From: CAG-1031 sp964556785
GTDB lineage: Bacteria; Bacteroidota; Bacteroidia; Bacteroidales; Muribaculaceae
Assembly: GCA_964556785.1 (NCBI GenBank)
Contig: CAZKXM010000082.1
Location: forward strand, 1 to 8,675
DNA length: 8,675 nt
Reading direction: 5' to 3'
Under the pieces are notes generated by a model, which was not told where the DNA came from, did no database searches, and worked only from the letters and a program-made list of their open reading frames with translations. Position numbers and translations under genes: made by a program. Shown in pieces: positions 7,008-8,675 of the stretch; position 1 is the stretch's first letter; each line of letters starts with the position of its first letter.

Positions 7008-8675
7008 TTACTTTGTCAGGAGGGAAACCGAACGGCGGATAAACTCGCTCAGTTCAGCGCCCTTGAGAAGCCCGTTGGCCAGCAATGCCAGATCAATAAC
7101 CTGCTTGATCAGCGGCTGTGACGAGGCATATTCCTTGACTGTCTTGTCGCGTTCGCGGCGGTTGTGGGTTATGCTCTCCTCAAGGTTCTGCTCCTGCTTC
7201 TTGTCGGCATCGGTGTCGGCGCTGTCGGTTTTTTCCTTGCTGTGCAGGTCGCGCAGCTCGGCATCGGCCTTTGCGATGGCATCGGTAGCCTCTTTTGTCT
7301 TGGGAAGCAGGTCGGCATCGGCCTTCTCCAGTATCTCTTTAATTGCGGGAGCCTCGGTGTTGACAACAAGGTTGAAGCTGTCAGACAGCTCGCCGTAGAA
7401 ACTCATTCCGGGCTGCATGGCTGCCATGTCTTTCATTCGGCGCATATATTCGTTCTGAGTGATCAGAACGGGGTTTGCCTCGGGATTGAGCTTCTCGAAG
7501 GTAACGAAAAACTCGGTCTTGTCAACGTTGGCCACCTGTGAGCGGAACAGAGTGGAGTAGATCTCGGTCTGCTCGGCCGTGAGGCCGCTCTCCTTGCGCT
7601 CCTCTTTAGGAATGAGGTTTTGAGCGATATCGCTGTCAACACGCACAAAACGCGTTTTCTCCAGCTTGCTTTCAAGCAACCCGATGAAGTGGCTGTCAAG
7701 CTGGCCATCCATCAGAAGCACGTTATAGCCAAGCTCCTGAGCTGAATGGATGTAATTATACTGGGCGGCGGGGTCGGTTGCATAGATGTAGACAACATCA
7801 CCCTCCTTATCGGTCTGTGTGCTCTCAACGAGGGTGCGATATTCCTCGAGTGTGAAATATTTTCCCTCGGTGTCACGAAGCAGTACGAACTTCATCGCCG
7901 CATCGCAGAATTTCTGATCGGTGAGCATGCCATACTCGATGAAGATCTTGATGTCGTCCCACTTCTTTTCGAAATCAGTGCGGTCGGTCTTGAATATACT
8001 GTCGAGGCGCTCTGCCACCTTCTTGGTGATGTAACCTGAAATCTTCTTCACGGCCGTATCGCTCTGCAGGTAGGAACGCGACACGTTCAGAGGAATGTCG
8101 GGCGAGTCAATCACACCCTGAAGCAGCATCATGAATTCAGGCACCACACCTTCTACAGAATCGGTTACATAAACCTGGTTGCAGTAGAGCTGGATGCGGT
8201 CTTTGCGGATGTCGAGATTGTTCTTGATCTTAGGGAAGAACAGAATTCCTGTCAGGGTGAAGGGATAGTCGACATTGAGGTGAATCCAGAACAGGGGATC
8301 TTCCTGACCGGGATAGAGTTCATGATAGAAGTTGCGATAATCTTCATCGGTGAGCTCCGACGGCTTTTTGGTCCAGGTGGGTTCTGTTGAATTTATCACC
8401 TTTCCGTCGCTCTCAACCGGTACGGGCAGGAAGCGGCAATATTTCTTGAGCAATGCATTGATGCGCGGCTGCTCGAGAAATTCCTTATCGTCGTCGTCGA
8501 TATAGAGGATAATGTCGGTTCCTCGCTCTTTCTTCTCGGCCGGCTCCATAGTGTAGGCCGGTGAACCGTCGCATTCCCACCTAACGGCTTCGGCACCTTC
8601 CTTGTAGCTCAGCGACACGATCTCAACTTTCTTGGCCACCATGAAGGCCGAGTAGAAGCCCAGACCGAAGTGGCC
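7008..8675 (-). CDS. htpG: Molecular chaperone HtpG (bacterial Hsp90), N-terminus cut by window edge
   Basis: 555 C-terminal residues of the ATP-dependent Hsp90 chaperone, a cytoplasmic homodimer that helps remodel client proteins, often with DnaK. The window opens in the glycine-rich lid motif GHFGLGFYSAF of the GHKL ATPase domain. About 110-130 residues, including the catalytic Glu and most nucleotide-binding residues, lie outside. The later GHKL GT motif (GTDIILYI) is at about 52-59 of this fragment. The middle domain follows, with FWIHLNVDYPFTLTGILFFP at about 129-148 and GVIDSPDIPLNVSR at about 187-200; the conserved Arg of NVSR contacts the ATP gamma-phosphate in this family. The C-terminal dimerisation domain contains NEYMRRM (about 408-414) and ends with LIKQVIDLALLANGLLKG. 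A charged Ala/Asp/Lys-rich stretch (about 447-500) sits within the C-terminal domain. The Met at 8642 is internal, not the start. The gene ends in TAA and converges on the small plus-strand gene. Confidence 0.96.
   Translation of the reverse strand, partial: GHFGLGFYSAFMVAKKVEIVSLSYKEGAEAVRWECDGSPAYTMEPAEKKERGTDIILYIDDDDKEFLEQPRINALLKKYCRFLPVPVESDGKVINSTEPTWTKKPSELTDEDYRNFYHELYPGQEDPLFWIHLNVDYPFTLTGILFFPKIKNNLDIRKDRIQLYCNQVYVTDSVEGVVPEFMMLLQGVIDSPDIPLNVSRSYLQSDTAVKKISGYITKKVAERLDSIFKTDRTDFEKKWDDIKIFIEYGMLTDQKFCDAAMKFVLLRDTEGKYFTLEEYRTLVESTQTDKEGDVVYIYATDPAAQYNYIHSAQELGYNVLLMDGQLDSHFIGLLESKLEKTRFVRVDSDIAQNLIPKEERKESGLTAEQTEIYSTLFRSQVANVDKTEFFVTFEKLNPEANPVLITQNEYMRRMKDMAAMQPGMSFYGELSDSFNLVVNTEAPAIKEILEKADADLLPKTKEATDAIAKADAELRDLHSKEKTDSADTDADKKQEQNLEESITHNRRERDKTVKEYASSQPLIKQVIDLALLANGLLKGAELSEFIRRSVSLLTK

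Noticed and set aside
8640..8642. ATG at 8642 as the htpG start
   Set aside because: The frame continues upstream to the window edge and encodes the conserved GHFGLGFYSAF motif, so this Met is internal.
1..8675. Search for a defence system, CRISPR array, mobile element or other undescribed system
   Set aside because: No repeat arrays, transposase-like genes, tRNA-flanked boundaries or clusters of unknown genes are visible; all but two genes belong to well-known families.

Overview
The window looks like ordinary chromosome from a Bacteroidales bacterium, possibly Muribaculaceae or a near relative. The support is threefold. There are -7 promoter elements of the Bacteroidetes type (TAnnTTTG followed by C) and start codons without Shine-Dalgarno sequences. 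The secreted GH13 enzyme has a Bacteroidetes-style domain order with a C-terminal tail like a type IX secretion sorting domain. The HtpG and M3 peptidase sequences read like those of this phylum. The family assignment is a guess from sequence style.

Layout: positions 1-3688 hold a minus-strand pair, a 733-residue TPR protein followed 28 bp later by a secreted M3-family metallopeptidase that leaves the window at position 1. Positions 3689-3816 are a short AT-rich divergent promoter region. Positions 3817-6540 encode a 907-residue secreted multidomain alpha-amylase-family enzyme on the plus strand, ended by a strong hairpin terminator. The terminator tail runs straight into the promoter of a 79-residue unrecognised protein (6658-6897). 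A long hairpin lies between this gene and the convergent htpG (minus strand, 7008 to beyond 8675, missing its N-terminus). No gap between genes exceeds about 130 bp.

Functional picture: this is a set of housekeeping and catabolic functions (periplasmic peptide degradation, alpha-glucan hydrolysis, the Hsp90 chaperone) rather than one pathway. The amylase has no susC/susD-type partner inside the window. I found no tRNA, rRNA, CRISPR, mobile element or defence system, and no convincing undescribed system. The most useful second looks are the His-to-Gln change in the amylase active site, the terminator/promoter overlap, the nearly leaderless TPR promoter, the uncharacterised TPR-peptidase operon and the small orphan protein.
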